Assembly (NCBI GenBank): GCA_002507205.1
Contig: DAZF01000053.1
Location: 1 to 40,168 of the forward strand
Source: Methanolobus sp. UBA32
GTDB taxonomy: Archaea > Halobacteriota > Methanosarcinia > Methanosarcinales > Methanosarcinaceae
Length of the DNA stretch: 40,168 nucleotides
Direction: 5' to 3'
Both the position numbers and the translations under genes were made by a program. The notes beneath the pieces are model-generated. The model saw nothing but the letters and a program-made list of their open reading frames with translations. It ran no database searches and had not been told where the DNA came from. Shown here piece after piece: positions 7,756 to 15,830 of this stretch (position 1 is the stretch's first letter; the number at the start of each line of letters is the position of its first letter).

Positions 7756-9816
7756 TTAATGATTCAGCTCCATCAGCTCGTCTTTCTGTCTTGAGTATTT
7801 CCTGATGGCTTTGGCAACTGCTTCGTATTCGTGAATACCGTCACGTGCAAGGTTTTCAAGATATGTTGCTCTCAAATCCATCTCCCTTACAAGTTCAGCC
7901 TGTTCGATACCGAATTCTTCATTTATATCGTCAAAGAGGGCACTACTGCCACTGAACTCATATTCATCGGTTACCGGATTCCATTTGAAAACCGGATTTG
8001 TTATCAGATCGCCACGTTCAGGGTCAAGTTCTGCAATTTCCACGATCCTCAGTGCACGCCTGAGATAATGTTCACCGACCTTTATCATGGAATTAAAAAT
8101 GACCATATCAACACTGGCAAACAGATTACGGGGCACGTTCATGGGTTCTGATTCTACCCTTGATAACAGTTCGTGTATTGAACCCGCGTGTATGGTACCC
8201 ATACATGGGTGACCCACAGAGATAGCCTGGAAAAGAGTACCGGCTTCAGCACCACGACCCTCACCAACCACTATGTATTCCGGTCTCTGTCTCAAAGCAG
8301 CTTTAAGCAGGTCGAAGAGTTCGATGTCTCCTGCGGATTTTCCGTGTTCACCGCTGCCGCCACCAAAACCAGCCCTTGTGATGGACTGGGTCCAGTTAGG
8401 GTGCATGAGGTTCATTTCGGCGGTATCCTCAATGGATACTATCTTGTATTCAGGCGGAATGAATGCTCCCAGTGCATTGAGGGTTGTGGTTTTACCGGAT
8501 GCGGTTCCACCTGCTGCCAGTACGGAACGTTTGTATTCTACCATGAGCCAGAAATAGGCAAGCACTCTTGAATCGTAGGTCTTGTAATTCATCAGGTCAA
8601 TGCAGGATACCGGATTGGACCTGAAACGCCTGATGGTGAATGTCGAACCTCTTTTTGTGACCTCTTTTCCAAGTGTGAGGTTGGCACGGCTCCCATCCAC
8701 AAGGGTTGCATCCCTGATGGGTTCCAGCACGGAAATATGCCTGCCTGCTGCCTGTGCCATCCTCATGACAAAATTGTTGAGTTCTATTTCCTCATAAATC
8801 ACATCAGTAGCCACGGAACCATAGACCCTGTGATTGACATACAATGGGGTGAAAGGACCATTACATGTGATATCCTCAAGATAAGGGTCGTTCATCAGGA
8901 GATCCATCCTGTCAAAGCCCATGTATTTTTTATGCAGATAATAGAAGAATTTGTCTTTCTGCCCATCACTGAGTTTCAGGCGATATATATCCACGATCAG
9001 GTCGAACCTGTCCCTTAAGGCCTCTACACGATCTTCTTCTTCTACCAGCAAAATCTCGGAGTGTGCCATCTTGTCAAAGGCATTCTGTATAATATACAAA
9101 GCTTCCTTTTCAGTATCACTCAAAGGAGGCTCAAGACAGCGATAAACAAGTGATTCTTCTTCAAATCCAATATGAACATACTGGCACCCGGGAGTAACTT
9201 CATAGGTAATATCCACTTCCTTTTGAGGAAACCCGGGAGCAGGAACAGACAATTCACCAATAACGAACTCTATTTCTTCGATATTTTCAGGTTTGGGGGT
9301 TATTATCTGTTCTATCTTCTTTAGAAGTAAAGAAACTGAGGACTCTTCGGCAGACTCCTGTTCCTGCTCATTTACGGATGTTGCTTCATCGTGATCTGTG
9401 GATAAAGAAGGCGTTTTCTTATTTTTTTGGAGATTTAAACCGAACTTCCGTTTCTTTTTAGCGGGTTTATCGTTCTGTTTTTCATCATCCAATAGAACAA
9501 TCGTCTCTTCTGATATAGTTTCGGTTTGTTCAGGGCTTTTTTTATCTCTGGAGGACTTCCTGCTTTTCTTTCTCAGACCCAAACCGAATTTTCTCTTTTT
9601 AGCAGGCACTTCTTCCTTTTCTTCTTGTGGAAGAGGAAGTTCCTCTTTATCAATATCCCCGTTGCCGGAGAACTGAGCAACATCTGCTTGTTGTTCAATT
9701 TCTTCTCTGGAATAGACTGAAGTATCTTTGATATCTGTTTCTTCCTTAATAATTAGAGCCAGTTCAGAAGATGGTTTTTTTCTACTGAGCCTTGATTTTA
9801 GCTGGAGTTTAGCCAA
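7756..9816 (-). CDS. Type II/IV secretion (pilus assembly) ATPase, TadA/ArlI family
   Basis: This 686-residue motor powers pilin assembly. Motifs are Walker A GGTASGKTT (436-444), Asp box SIEDTAE (461-467), Walker B ending in YIVVGE (E519) and His box TIHAG (541-545). The first ~200 residues are a charged, low-complexity extension with two copies of KKRKFGL (73-79 and 121-127), each followed by basic residues. The start is TTG at 9816: GGAGG (9824-9828) sits seven nt upstream and the codon overlaps the last codons of pstA by 8 bp. Being translationally coupled to a phosphate permease gene is unusual for this family. The canonical pst ATPase PstB is not encoded nearby, and this protein lacks ABC signature motifs, so it does not replace PstB. 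Confidence 0.92.
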   Translation of the reverse strand: MAKLQLKSRLSRKKPSSELALIIKEETDIKDTSVYSREEIEQQADVAQFSGNGDIDKEELPLPQEEKEEVPAKKRKFGLGLRKKSRKSSRDKKSPEQTETISEETIVLLDDEKQNDKPAKKKRKFGLNLQKNKKTPSLSTDHDEATSVNEQEQESAEESSVSLLLKKIEQIITPKPENIEEIEFVIGELSVPAPGFPQKEVDITYEVTPGCQYVHIGFEEESLVYRCLEPPLSDTEKEALYIIQNAFDKMAHSEILLVEEEDRVEALRDRFDLIVDIYRLKLSDGQKDKFFYYLHKKYMGFDRMDLLMNDPYLEDITCNGPFTPLYVNHRVYGSVATDVIYEEIELNNFVMRMAQAAGRHISVLEPIRDATLVDGSRANLTLGKEVTKRGSTFTIRRFRSNPVSCIDLMNYKTYDSRVLAYFWLMVEYKRSVLAAGGTASGKTTTLNALGAFIPPEYKIVSIEDTAEMNLMHPNWTQSITRAGFGGGSGEHGKSAGDIELFDLLKAALRQRPEYIVVGEGRGAEAGTLFQAISVGHPCMGTIHAGSIHELLSRVESEPMNVPRNLFASVDMVIFNSMIKVGEHYLRRALRIVEIAELDPERGDLITNPVFKWNPVTDEYEFSGSSALFDDINEEFGIEQAELVREMDLRATYLENLARDGIHEYEAVAKAIRKYSRQKDELMELNH

Positions 9817-10702
9817 TTCTGTGCCTCCATACTAGAAGTCTAGTGACTGCGTTGATAATCATAACGATTACTATAAGCACAAAGGCAGCAGCAAACCCTT
9901 CCGAAGGTGAGACCATACTTGGGAATTCAAATGAATGATATACCGTTATCGGAAGAGCGGCTACCAGATCTTGGAAAGGAGAAAAGCGCAACCCAAAGAG
10001 CAGACTGTCTTTTGGAGCCACGCCGAATTCCGGCATGAACTGCGTATATCCCGCCGTCAGGACGACAACCGCCGATTCCTCGGCAGCCCTTCCTATGCTA
10101 AGGACTATACCCGTAGCGATACCCGCGAGGGCATAAGGCAAAGTGATCTTGCTTATAGTTTCCCATTTTGTAGCTCCCATTGCATAGCTTGCTTCTTCCA
10201 GCTCCCCGGGAACTGAATTGATAGCCTCTTCGGATGCACGTTCGATCACAGGCAGTATCAGGATTGTAAGAGCGATAGCACCTGATATGAGTGAGAAACC
10301 ACCTGTAATGAAACGCATATAGTACACAAGGAACATCAGTCCGAAAATACCCAGAACTATTGAAGGAGTGCCTGAAAGTACGTCTATCACGAAACTGAAG
10401 GTCTTTTTAAATCGCTCATTCGTTGCATATCGTTTCATGTATATTGCGGTCCCTATGGCTATTGGAGCCGCCAGAATCGTTGATGTGAGTGATAGTAATA
10501 TGGTACCCACAACTGCATTGCCGATCCCGCCTCCAAAACCTTTTACCTCATTCTCAGGAGTGAAGATGAATTCAGAAGTAAGGCTCGGAAGTGCTTCAAA
10601 CGCGATCTTGCCCAGAATACCGAAAAGAGTAAGTGTTGCAATTGCTGCCGAAAAATAGCACAGGAATATGTAAAAGGATGCTTTTATCTTTCTATGGTTC
10701 AT
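9809..10702 (-). CDS. pstA: Phosphate ABC transporter permease PstA
   Basis: This 297-residue, six-helix permease has the EAA loop (EEASYAMGATKWETISKITLP) that docks the ABC ATPase. With PstC it forms the phosphate channel fed by PstS. The ATG overlaps the pstC stop as ATGA (10699-10702), and its 3' end overlaps the secretion ATPase start by 8 bp. The conserved EAA loop implies that a PstB-type ATPase exists elsewhere in the genome, as none is in this window. The length and the GTPSIVLGIFGL motif fit the family. Confidence 0.94.
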   Translation of the reverse strand: MNHRKIKASFYIFLCYFSAAIATLTLFGILGKIAFEALPSLTSEFIFTPENEVKGFGGGIGNAVVGTILLSLTSTILAAPIAIGTAIYMKRYATNERFKKTFSFVIDVLSGTPSIVLGIFGLMFLVYYMRFITGGFSLISGAIALTILILPVIERASEEAINSVPGELEEASYAMGATKWETISKITLPYALAGIATGIVLSIGRAAEESAVVVLTAGYTQFMPEFGVAPKDSLLFGLRFSPFQDLVAALPITVYHSFEFPSMVSPSEGFAAAFVLIVIVMIINAVTRLLVWRHRIG

Positions 10703-11700
10703 TTCCTGTCCCCCACTAGATGTCTTGAAACCGCAACAAAGATGATCTCTATTGCAAAGAGGACCGCTGCTATTCCAAACAATGCAGCACGTGGCTCAGG
10801 TTCATTAAAGTGATGACCAATATCATTGAGAATCTTTGAGGTCATTGCATATCCAGGACCCATTATCGAAGAAGGGATAGTATTGGAATTACCCAGCAAC
10901 ATGACAATTGCCATAGTCTCTCCCATTGCACGCATCATGCCGAGTACTACCGCAGCCATGATGCCTCCTGATGATGCAGGTAGCACAACTTTTCTTATTG
11001 TCTCCCACCTGTTGGCACCCAGGGAGAAGGAAGCATGTCTACTCTCCACGGGAACGGAACGGATCGCATCCTCGGAAATTGTTGTGATTGTTGGGAAGAT
11101 CATGATCGCAAGAACCGTGGAAGCCAGAAGTACTCCGACCCCGGAACCTGGGTTCAGGTCTACAAATATGGGGATGAAACCCAGGAGTGAATCTATAAAT
11201 GGCTCAATGCTATTCTGGAATATATTTTCCAGTACGAACAGGCCAAATATACCGTAAACTACCGATGGAATACCTACCAGCAGTTCGATAAAAGGCCTGA
11301 TAGTGGAAGCAACTCGGGGAGATGCGATCTCTGAGAGGAAAATTGCCGTGAAAATGCTTAAAGGGACTGCCATGAATAATGTTACGACAGTCATGATGAT
11401 GGTGCCGGCTATATAGGTTCTGATACCGTATATGTTATTGGAGTAGTTCCATACATCACCGGTAATGAAATACAGTCCCTGGCTTTTGAAGACCGGTAAT
11501 GCCGTATAGAAGATGAATCCTACAAAGAAGACCACGATGAGTGTGATGATGATGCTGCAGGCTAAAAAAAGCAGTTTTGCTGCAGTATTGTACAGTTCTC
11601 TCTGACCTGATCCATAAGAACTGAATCCGAAAATATCATTTATCAGAACCCAGGCAGATTCCTTGTTCGTTACCTGTTCATATAATTCTCTGCTGCCCAT
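10699..11700 (-). CDS. pstC: Phosphate ABC transporter permease PstC
   Basis: This 333-residue permease has an N-terminal cytoplasmic stretch, then helices including FVGFIFYTALPVF, the motif GIPSVVYGIFGL and an EAA loop (ESRHASFSLGANRWETIRK). It pairs with PstA. It begins 60 bp after pstS; that gap holds a perfect hairpin followed by a T-rich tract on the coding strand, so pstC may be transcribed at a lower level than pstS. No clear ribosome-binding site precedes the ATG at 11700. AGGA just before the pstA start shows coupling to the next gene. Confidence 0.94.
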   Translation of the reverse strand: MGSRELYEQVTNKESAWVLINDIFGFSSYGSGQRELYNTAAKLLFLACSIIITLIVVFFVGFIFYTALPVFKSQGLYFITGDVWNYSNNIYGIRTYIAGTIIMTVVTLFMAVPLSIFTAIFLSEIASPRVASTIRPFIELLVGIPSVVYGIFGLFVLENIFQNSIEPFIDSLLGFIPIFVDLNPGSGVGVLLASTVLAIMIFPTITTISEDAIRSVPVESRHASFSLGANRWETIRKVVLPASSGGIMAAVVLGMMRAMGETMAIVMLLGNSNTIPSSIMGPGYAMTSKILNDIGHHFNEPEPRAALFGIAAVLFAIEIIFVAVSRHLVGDRK

Positions 11701-11720
11701 GATAATCGTTTTAAAATAAA

Positions 11721-11749
11721 AAGAGGAGATTTGTGCTTGTGCACAAATC
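11721..11749 (-). terminator. Hairpin with T-rich tail between pstS and pstC (attenuator/processing site)
   Basis: On the minus strand GATTTGTGC, loop ACAA and GCACAAATC (11749 down to 11728) form a perfect 9-bp stem, followed by TCCTCTTTTTATTTT. It sits 12 nt after the pstS stop and 27 nt before pstC. Partial termination or 3'-end protection here would give more PstS than permease, the usual need for binding-protein transporters. Confidence 0.65.
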
Positions 11750-11760
11750 TTTATTTAAAC

Positions 11761-12738
11761 TTACTTGTACTCGATTACGGAGAAGTATCCTACTTCGTGG
11801 AAGATTTCCATTGCTGCTGGAGACATTGCGTAGTTGATGAATGACTGCTCAACAGTGGATGGGTTTCCGTTTGTAAGGTAGTTGAGTGGCCTTGTGAGGG
11901 AGCTCTGGTAGGTGTCCTTCCCGGAGAGTGCATCAAGTACGTTGGACTCGGTTACATCGTTGTATCCGTCTACACCGATGATGTTAACTATGTCTGAGCT
12001 TGCTGCAAATCCAAAGTCTACGAAACCGATTGAGTCAGCGTTACCTTCTACTGCAGCGAGTACACCAGCGTTTCCTACTGCGCCTTCTGCTTCGGATGCG
12101 TCAACGTCCTTTGCACTCTTGTAGTCGCCACCAAGGTAATTTGCGAATGTCTCTTCTGTTCCGCTTGCTTCAGATCTCTGGTAGAGTGTGATTGTTGTAC
12201 TACCATTTTGGGTGATGTTACCTGCTGTGATGTCGATGTCTACAGTACCATCTTTACAGGCGTCGTACATTGCCTTGAGTTGAGTCTGTGTGGTGTTACC
12301 AGCAATGTTGCTTCCACCGATAGCTACTACTGCACTGCCACCAATCTCGAATACCTTAAGGTCTGGGTGGTCGTTTACTGTGTCAACAGGCTTGGATGCT
12401 GCACCGATGTCGATGATGTCAAGTTCTGCTGAGGTGATACCTGCACCGGAGCCGCCGCCCTGTACGGTTACTTTAATTCCGCTGTGGTCTTTCATGAATG
12501 CTTCTGCGAGTAATTCAGAAACAGGCTGGACGGTTGTTGAACCAGCGACAAGAAGTTCGGTTGATGCTGCAGATGTTGCATCGCCTGCACTTGCACTGTC
12601 TGACACGTCTGATGAGAATGATCCCATGATTGTTCCTACTGCTGCTGCACCAGCGATTGCAACTACTACTAATACGAGAGTTGCAACGATAGGTGAAACA
12701 CCAGCTTCATCGTTGAATAGTCTTTTTAATAAGTTCAT
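11761..12738 (-). CDS. pstS: Phosphate-binding protein PstS with pilin-type class III signal peptide
   Basis: This 325-residue PstS has an unusual export signal. Residues 1-13 (MNLLKRLFNDEAG) end at a class III cleavage site before VSPIVATLVLVV, followed by a ~22-residue helix and a Ser/Ala/Asp linker to about residue 58. This matches the archaeal type IV pilin N-terminal domain rather than a lipobox or Sec signal. The binding domain then shows LLVAGSTTVQPVSELLAEAF, GGGSGAGI and RSEASGTEETF, the phosphate-contact loops of PstS. Cleavage by a PibD-type peptidase would leave a helix able to enter a pilus-like fibre or act as an anchor. Downstream operon genes encode both the permeases and a pilus ATPase/platform, supporting the idea of assembled binding proteins. 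Confidence 0.92.
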   Translation of the reverse strand: MNLLKRLFNDEAGVSPIVATLVLVVVAIAGAAAVGTIMGSFSSDVSDSASAGDATSAASTELLVAGSTTVQPVSELLAEAFMKDHSGIKVTVQGGGSGAGITSAELDIIDIGAASKPVDTVNDHPDLKVFEIGGSAVVAIGGSNIAGNTTQTQLKAMYDACKDGTVDIDITAGNITQNGSTTITLYQRSEASGTEETFANYLGGDYKSAKDVDASEAEGAVGNAGVLAAVEGNADSIGFVDFGFAASSDIVNIIGVDGYNDVTESNVLDALSGKDTYQSSLTRPLNYLTNGNPSTVEQSFINYAMSPAAMEIFHEVGYFSVIEYK

Positions 12739-13045
12739 ATTTATCGTACACCAATTTTGTTTATGTTCCTATTTGAAGCGGGTTTTAATCGCTCTGGCAC
12801 CTAATTGGATGTTGAATATATAATACTTCTACAAGTCATGTATATAGTTGAATTTTCAATATAGATTTGTGATATCTCTATATATTAGTGCATATACAAC
12901 AATGGATTTTGCTTAACTACTGAATAATAAACAAATACAACAAAAAATGAAAGTCAAGAATAAAAAAACGCTCAAGAATAACGATAAATATTATTGCAAC
13001 AAAAAATAAAAGGAAATACAAATATGCAGTTGTAAACTACAGCAA
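12739..13045 (-). promoter_or_regulatory. pstS promoter region with palindromes
   Basis: A TATA-like box on the minus strand (12814-12826) predicts a start site near 12790 and a ~50-nt leader. GGTG about 12 nt before the ATG is a weak ribosome site. Upstream of the TATA box lie an imperfect palindrome around TTGAA-TT-TTCAA (12848-12859) and TATAGA (12860-12865) paired with TCTATA (12877-12882). These are well placed for an activator. The rest, up to the surface-protein stop, is A-rich with no gene. Confidence 0.45.
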
Positions 13046-15085
13046 TTATTTTGTTATCAGGGTAGATACAAGAGCAAAGACAGCCAGTGCGATAACGATG
13101 ACAATTGCATACAGATAGTTTTCAACAGCATCTATGGCAGCATTTTCAGCCATGCCGAAGATAGAGGTGAAACCACTTAAAACGCCACTAAAGGTATTGC
13201 CAACGAACTGTTGCATCTTGTTAAAAAGACCTTCTATAGAACCTATTATGTTCGAGAGAAATGTAGGTGCTAAAGACTCCTGCTGAACTTCCAGGGATAT
13301 ATCTAATGCTTCCGGTATTTCATCTTCTACGGAATACAGATCTTCATCCACATCTTCTTCTTCTGGTTCCGGTTGTAAAGCAACTGCCGTTGTAACTTCC
13401 AGATCTTCAGGATTGGAAATCCATCCACCGTTCAAAGGTTCCCAGTATTGTTTGACCTCAGAGCCACCAACATAGAATGAAGACTGTGCTTCCCCATCAT
13501 AATTTCCAATACCCCTGAACTCACATACTGCAGGAGGAAGGTCTGGTGCACTGGAAGAACTGAAATCATAGCCAAAAGTAAGTGTTGAGCCTGGCGGGAG
13601 AAGTACCCCTTCTACAGAGACAATTTGTATACCATTGACCCTTGAAACGCTAAGATCCCATTCACTTAGCGGCAAATCGCTCCCTTCCAGGCTCTTTTCC
13701 AAACTACCACCCACATAGCTTAGTTCATAGGGAATAATATCTGTCAGGTTTACCCAGGATGCACGGTCTCCATCATTGTACGCTTTAAGAGTGACCGAGT
13801 AATCTGTGCCTGAACCGGACAGAGATTTGGACAGGATTACATGAGGACCATGGACTGTTATACTGCCTGATTCGGAATTCCAGGTGAATTCCTTTCCAAA
13901 AAAGTTTGCAGTGGCAACTACGCTGTCAAAAGGGTATTCACCCTGTCTTATTGGAATCAGCTTTTGCCCGAGATAATACTGTCCGTCAGGAGCCATACCC
14001 CTGTAACTACCTGACTCATATGTTTCATAAATAACAAATTCATCCGGCACCTGTGTAAAGTCTATAGTCAGATCATCAACCGTATACAGTCCGGTATTAT
14101 AAACATGGGTCCTGAGGAATGAATACTCCCATGCATCCCGAATCTCATAATCCTTAGAGGTCCGGCTATAGGTACTGCTTTCAAATTCCCGGACATACCA
14201 GGAAGTCATATTGATCTCTTCGTCCACTATCTCAAAAACAACCTTCATATCAGGGTCAGTACACCCAAACGAGTAAGAACTATCGGCATCAAAGTAACCA
14301 TCCTTTATGTCGTAGCCTCCAGCAGTTGCATTGACATAATAGATAAGCTCATAAGGAGAGGTCTTCCCATCCCATTCAGGTGCAACTATAGTAAAATTGA
14401 TGCTGGCAGTATCACCGACTTCAAGGCAGCCAAGGTTCTTTTTTATAATTCCATCCCTGTACTCAAAATCCCCTTTAGCTTTAAGTCTGAACTCACCAAT
14501 ATCAACATTAAGGATTGCATTCTCAATCCAGGCTTCGCCAGTATTTTTCACTTCCACATCAATGTGTTTCTCTTCACCCGGAGCGTATTGTTCTGATGAG
14601 ACATCAACACCATCGACCGTCTCAGAACTTGCTTCAATAGTTATTTCAAGTTCCGGCCGTCCTCTTGAGAAAATCTCCACATGAGCAGAAGGTGTTTTCT
14701 GACCATCTTCGGTAATATCGGTGAGTTCCACTTTAACCTCATTATCCCACTCCAACCACTTCCGGTCATAATCACCATTCAGAAAAAGGAATTCTTTCCT
14801 GACAACTCCGCCTTTCTCAATTGAGATCAAAGCTGCACCCAGGTCTTCATCAAAATCGTCTGCCCTGAAAGTATAAGTAATGTCATTAACCACCTGGGTT
14901 GCTGTACGTCCCCACTGTATACTAAGTGAGCCTTCACTGACCCACTGCACACAGGTATCAAGGTCATCGCATGGACAATTAGTATTTGCAGATGCAAGAG
15001 GTAGGAATGAAGAGAATAGCAATATTATTGCTGTGATGTAGAACAGACTAAGTATAGGTCCAGACGTTTTTTTCACCAGGTCCAC
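13046..15085 (-). CDS. Large cell-surface protein, CARDB/DUF11-like domains, C-terminal anchor
   Basis: This 679-residue exported protein has a Sec signal (KKTSGPILSLFYITAIILLF through SASA-like LASAN). It is followed by a cysteine-bearing segment (CPCDDLDTC), a beta-rich region (TYTFRADDFDEDLGAALISI), a CARDB/NEW3-like domain (YAPGEEKHIDVEVKNTGEAW), a later DUF11-like domain (LPPGSTLTFGYDFSSS), an acidic linker and a C-terminal membrane helix (LYAIVIVIALAVFALVSTLI). This resembles COG1361-type archaeal envelope proteins. It lies 307 bp upstream of pstS on the same strand. The start is GTG at 15085 or GTG at 15076; GGTGGAG just upstream better suits the second. The function is not known; an envelope scaffold or docking role for the phosphate system is a guess. 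Confidence 0.7.
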   Translation of the reverse strand: MDLVKKTSGPILSLFYITAIILLFSSFLPLASANTNCPCDDLDTCVQWVSEGSLSIQWGRTATQVVNDITYTFRADDFDEDLGAALISIEKGGVVRKEFLFLNGDYDRKWLEWDNEVKVELTDITEDGQKTPSAHVEIFSRGRPELEITIEASSETVDGVDVSSEQYAPGEEKHIDVEVKNTGEAWIENAILNVDIGEFRLKAKGDFEYRDGIIKKNLGCLEVGDTASINFTIVAPEWDGKTSPYELIYYVNATAGGYDIKDGYFDADSSYSFGCTDPDMKVVFEIVDEEINMTSWYVREFESSTYSRTSKDYEIRDAWEYSFLRTHVYNTGLYTVDDLTIDFTQVPDEFVIYETYESGSYRGMAPDGQYYLGQKLIPIRQGEYPFDSVVATANFFGKEFTWNSESGSITVHGPHVILSKSLSGSGTDYSVTLKAYNDGDRASWVNLTDIIPYELSYVGGSLEKSLEGSDLPLSEWDLSVSRVNGIQIVSVEGVLLPPGSTLTFGYDFSSSSAPDLPPAVCEFRGIGNYDGEAQSSFYVGGSEVKQYWEPLNGGWISNPEDLEVTTAVALQPEPEEEDVDEDLYSVEDEIPEALDISLEVQQESLAPTFLSNIIGSIEGLFNKMQQFVGNTFSGVLSGFTSIFGMAENAAIDAVENYLYAIVIVIALAVFALVSTLITK

Positions 15086-15094
15086 TCTCCACCA

Positions 15095-15274
15095 TTATGA
15101 CTTACCAGATACTTTTTTAGACAGAATATAGACCAGCAGGGCATACCCGGACAAAGTAACGAAAACAAAGGGTACAGCCATGTTAAAGAAAGACGATGGA
15201 GTGTACCAGCATGTCGAATAGAAGGTATATAGGGAAAGTACCACTGCTGCCAGCAAACTGACTATTCTCTTCAT
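15095..15274 (-). CDS. 59-residue two-helix membrane protein
   Basis: From ATG 15274 the product begins MKRIVSLLAAVVLSLYTF, contains a polar turn with a cysteine (STCWYTPSSFFN), and ends with a second helix and a basic tail (SKKVSGKS). The ATG is preferred over an in-frame GTG at 15289 because a TATA-like box (15294-15306) is centred 26 nt before it, implying a leaderless mRNA. The TAA lies nine bp before the large surface-protein gene, so the two are probably co-transcribed. I recognise no family. Confidence 0.55.
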   Translation of the reverse strand: MKRIVSLLAAVVLSLYTFYSTCWYTPSSFFNMAVPFVFVTLSGYALLVYILSKKVSGKS

Positions 15275-15395
15275 GCCGTGTAAAATCACAGTTTATCATA
15301 TATCCCTTGCACAAAGGAAATACATACTGCACCTTCAACTATTGGGAACTAAATAGAGTATATAATAATACGATCCTGCAACCTTACTTACAACC

Positions 15396-15830
15396 TTATT
15401 TCCTCTTCAGCACCTCATAACCGAACACGGATATTGCGATTATGATAGAGGTAAGGGAAAGCATGAAGATCATATTTGAATATGTTTCCTTCAGAATGAA
15501 CCATGACAGACCGCCCATCACATGAGTGATACTCATAAGCAATATCACAAAGACACCAATGGGATAGATATCTTCATTTTCCAGGAATTTGAGAATGGTG
15601 TATCCCATAAGATAGTAGAAAATGACCGTAAAGGCAAGGTATGGAAGAACAATACCGTTCTTTACTGCGAATACCAGAGTGGGACTGAATTCATGTTCAA
15701 GTATATTCCCTATGCTGCCGGCAAAATAAAAGGTAAGGGAATAATCAATTATGACTGCTGCACAGAGGAAAAGAGGGATCAATCTATAATTGTGATAGAT
15801 CGATCGCAGACTCTGCAATATTTGAAGCAT
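15396..15830 (-). CDS. Four-helix membrane protein paired with AbrB-PhoU gene
   Basis: This 144-residue protein has about four membrane helices. An aspartate-threonine pattern (IIDYSLTFYFAG), a following glutamate (LEHEF) and a lysine before helix 3 (VKNGIV) resemble the layout of the 1024-1419 protein and, loosely, DUF5658. Its first 47 bp overlap the 3' end of the co-directional AbrB-PhoU gene, which suggests translational coupling. It ends with a basic KRK. The function is unknown; the pairing suggests a membrane target or sensor for PhoU. No alternative ATG would remove the overlap without deleting the first helix. Confidence 0.6.
   Translation of the reverse strand: MLQILQSLRSIYHNYRLIPLFLCAAVIIDYSLTFYFAGSIGNILEHEFSPTLVFAVKNGIVLPYLAFTVIFYYLMGYTILKFLENEDIYPIGVFVILLMSITHVMGGLSWFILKETYSNMIFMLSLTSIIIAISVFGYEVLKRK

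Noticed and set aside
7756..9816. Secretion ATPase considered as a replacement for PstB
   Set aside because: It has secretion-ATPase Asp and His boxes and lacks the ABC signature, so it cannot dock to the EAA loops in the usual way.
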